Assembly (NCBI RefSeq): GCF_035974275.1 | Contig: NZ_CP142422.1 | Coordinates: forward strand, 4,526,001 to 4,590,000 | DNA: 64,000 nt | Direction of reading: 5' to 3' | Source: Chryseobacterium sp. MYb264 | GTDB taxonomy: Bacteria; Bacteroidota; Bacteroidia; Flavobacteriales; Weeksellaceae | Shown here: piece by piece, positions 61,984 to 64,000 of the stretch | How positions within the stretch are numbered: the first letter of the stretch is position 1 | Layout of the letters: each line of letters begins with the position of its first letter | Position numbers and translations under genes: made by a program | The notes under the pieces: generated by a model | The model's database searches: none | What the model saw: only the letters and a program-made list of their open reading frames with translations | What the model was told of the DNA's origin: nothing

Positions 61984-62646
61984 ATGTTTTATAAAAAAGT
62001 AAAAATAATTTTAATGATATTTGTATCATTTACATTGATTAGTTGTAGCAAATCATATTCTAAACGAGATAATAAACTTCAGGAACAATCTGATTTAAAA
62101 AGCTTTTTAAAACGCCATCAAGGTTCTCCGATAGATTCTTTTCGATTTAACATTACAAAGGATAACATTCCTGATTATCTTTTATTTGATGAATCTGATT
62201 ATAATAGCCCAATTTTTTTCTTTGATGGAAAAACTGAAAAAAGTATTGCAAATGAAAAGGAAATAACTACACGGTTTTTTGATTTTGATACAATATATGT
62301 GGACGATAAGAAAAAGCAGAATGCCTTACTTGTTGGAGATGGAAGTGGTGGAAATGGAGGAGAGTACCGTTATTCCCAAATATTAAAATTCGATTCTGCC
62401 ACAAATTCGATGAAAGTAATTTTTGAATATCCAAGATTTATACGAAATAATAATAAAATAGAAGAGGTGAATTATATAAAAATCTCTAAATCAAGAGAAA
62501 ATTATGTAGATACTATTTCTATTTTCAAAGGTGATTTGTTACAGAATGAAGGAGATGAAAATTTAAATATTCGTCCACTAAGCAAACATCCATTAAAAGT
62601 ATTTATTTACAACCCTTATCAAGGAAATTTTAAACAAATTAAATAA
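61984..62646 (+). CDS. Second lipoprotein of the immunity pair
   Basis: The 220-residue lipoprotein (FTLISCSKS, Cys21) starts at the base following the previous stop, indicating translational coupling. It has a Gly-rich loop NALLVGDGSGGNGGEYRYSQ and otherwise unrecognised beta-rich sequence. It may be a second immunity protein or a partner of the first. Confidence 0.55.
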   Translation: MFYKKVKIILMIFVSFTLISCSKSYSKRDNKLQEQSDLKSFLKRHQGSPIDSFRFNITKDNIPDYLLFDESDYNSPIFFFDGKTEKSIANEKEITTRFFDFDTIYVDDKKKQNALLVGDGSGGNGGEYRYSQILKFDSATNSMKVIFEYPRFIRNNNKIEEVNYIKISKSRENYVDTISIFKGDLLQNEGDENLNIRPLSKHPLKVFIYNPYQGNFKQIK

Positions 62647-62666
62647 CATAATATTCCATGTAAATT

Positions 62667-62783
62667 ATGGACAAGCAGACAATAATTAACGGAAAAGGAG
62701 TTATTCAATCTTCTGAAAATCATGAATTTCATTCTAAAAAAGAAATTCGACATAATTCTGGTGAAAACTCAATAAATTATTAA
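62667..62783 (+). pseudogene. Short vgrG-tail-like ORF before the third cassette
   Basis: A 38-codon frame MDKQTIINGKGVIQSSEN ... HNSGENSINY ends with the same NSGENS motif as the remnant at 59984 and similar to the GEKSNDA end of vgrG. It lies 2 bases before the ATG at 62786. Whether it is translated is unknown; its position and ending argue that it is a further cassette-junction scrap. Confidence 0.5.
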
Positions 62784-62785
62784 GT

Positions 62786-64000
62786 ATGAGTAAAATTACA
62801 TATATTGGAGGTGACCTCATCGAAGAAATCGGAGGTTCTTATAAAATATTTGCCAAAGAAGGCTATGAAATAATTTCCTGAAAACAGATTGTTTTTAATG
62901 CGAAAGAGGGTATATTTTATGGGGAGCCCGAGTTTCCCCCTTTGTTTTCCCAACCCATTAAAATTATTGTCCAGTTCAGACCGTATAAAGATTGGAAAGG
63001 CGAATTTGGATTTGACTGGTTTCGATTGGCAGATACCATGCTTTTTCATGATGTTGCTTTCACAAGAATTGTCGCTTATCAGTATAGTGATTACGAATTC
63101 ACTAAAATTGTAGATAATTCGAAACCGGATAGTCTTAATATGCATAGCGGGCAATTCAAACCTGATGAAAAAATGCTCAATCAGCTGAAGCAGGTTTATC
63201 AGCCTTATACCATCCCTTGGAAAACAACGAAAAATCCTAAAACCGGAAAGCCCATGGCTGAAGAATATTTTATTCCCTGGATGAGTATTTTGAAAGATAA
63301 GGAAGTTAATATAACATTTATTGCAGAGATTAAGGAAGAAGCAGATTACTTAGAATTTCCTTCCTCAGATTACTTTATCTTTACTCCAAACAGAATAGAT
63401 ATTAAGGGTAAAAAAAGCGTGGCATTAAATGAAGAAAATATTACCATAAAATGCGTAAAAGAATTTGAAAATGATCAAACCATTGAATTAAAAGCTTTTA
63501 AAAAAGATGCGAAAGGAGAAACTTTAGAAGCCATAGCAGGAAAAATAAATGTGTGGGCCAATGATATTTCTAAACAGAAAGAAAAAGATGTGGTTTTTAT
63601 AAAAATTACAACAAGATTATCTGCAAATTCTCCTAGAGTAACACCAAATATTGATGATGAAAAAGAAAGGATAAATTATTATTTAGAACAAGCCTATATA
63701 AAGCTATCAGATGTTTCTGATATTGTAGAACTCGATTTGGCTAATGACTATAAAAGTTTAAAAGATTTTTCTACAAATGGTGAAATTGATAGAGGTAAAA
63801 TATCTCATGGATTAAATTTGGAAATTTATTTAAAGACGAAATTAAAAGCACAGTATGGTGATAAGTATAATCATCATTTTAAGCTATTTTATTTTGGAGA
63901 AAAAGGCTATGGAGGAAGGGCGCAAAATCTAGGTGGTTACTCTGCGGATGATGCTGATTTTGTAGTGGTATTTAATGGAGCCGACCAACAGACTGCTACT
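62786..64000 (+). pseudogene. Third T6SS effector-like gene, in-frame TGA at codon 32, runs off the window
   Basis: The frame begins MSKITYIGGDLIEEIGGSYK, then meets TGA at 62879-62881. The same frame continues with KQIVFNAKEGIFYGEPEFPP and stays open without another stop for ~370 codons to the window edge. Later parts read FGFDWFRLADTMLFHD, YQPYTIPWKTTKNPKTGKPM and, at the very end, DDADFVVVFNGADQQTAT. The latter looks like the strand preceding a zinc-peptidase HExxH helix, which would lie just outside. It may be an inactivated gene, a base error, or a gene with a downstream start. Confidence 0.6.

Noticed and set aside
62879..62881. TGA as selenocysteine or as a reassigned Trp codon
   Set aside because: No selenocysteine insertion hairpin was recognised after it and other genes in the window use TGA as a normal stop (for example at 61981), so recoding is unlikely.

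Overview
The window reads as chromosome of a Bacteroidota flavobacterium, most likely Chryseobacterium or a close Weeksellaceae relative. The evidence is low G+C, TAnnTTTG promoter -7 boxes, the gldKLMN gliding/type IX secretion operon, a T9SS type B sorting domain, a GLPGLI protein, a DUF4270 lipoprotein, TPR-HTH regulators and a Bacteroidota-specific (subtype iii) type VI secretion system. The assignment rests on recognising families by eye; no database search was run.

Layout. 1-8.5 kb: end of an unknown gene, a large secreted T9SS cargo protein, a DinB-like protein, mtaB, an FMN glutamate-synthase-like enzyme, an FKBP-like lipoprotein, an S4 RNA-binding protein and aroK. 8.5-9.1 kb: three identical tRNA-Lys(UUU) genes and one tRNA-Leu(GAG). 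9.2-11.5 kb: non-coding repeats, namely a MITE-like element with inverted ends and a variable internal 165-bp tandem repeat, plus a second small element nested inside one copy. 11.6-21.8 kb: panC divergent from a truncated glycogen-synthase-like gene, DUF4270, glmS, then gldK-gldL-gldM-gldN, which encode the core of the T9SS motor and ring. 21.8-29.1 kb: FAD oxidoreductase, an HTH gene pair, a TPR-HTH regulator, a SemiSWEET transporter, lipoproteins and a surface protein. 29.4-35.8 kb: a small membrane protein and a tripartite RND efflux pump. 36-41.7 kb: GLPGLI protein, small lipoprotein, TPR-AraC regulator, M20 peptidase and an unknown protein. 41.8-43.3 kb: more copies of the same repeats.

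43.4-64.0 kb is a T6SS-iii locus. It holds a PKD-domain membrane protein, an NlpC/P60 lipoprotein, tssG, tssN, a broken LysM-like remnant, tssK, tssO, two unrecognised conserved-looking genes, tssE, tssF, tssB, tssC, three hcp (tssD) genes and vgrG (tssI). tssH/ClpV and tssR were not recognised here.

Downstream of vgrG is an AT-rich cargo region built as repeated cassettes. Each effector-like gene begins with a similar short N-terminus (MSK-[VI]-T-[YF]), is preceded by the vgrG end or a vgrG-like C-terminal scrap ending in a GE-[KN]-S motif, and is followed by putative immunity genes (a membrane protein, or lipoproteins). The three cargo proteins look different: a possible clan-CD-like Cys-His protein, a possible cell-wall-hydrolase-like protein, and a third that has an in-frame TGA at codon 32 but stays open to the window edge. 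This cassette organisation is the most interesting feature of the window.
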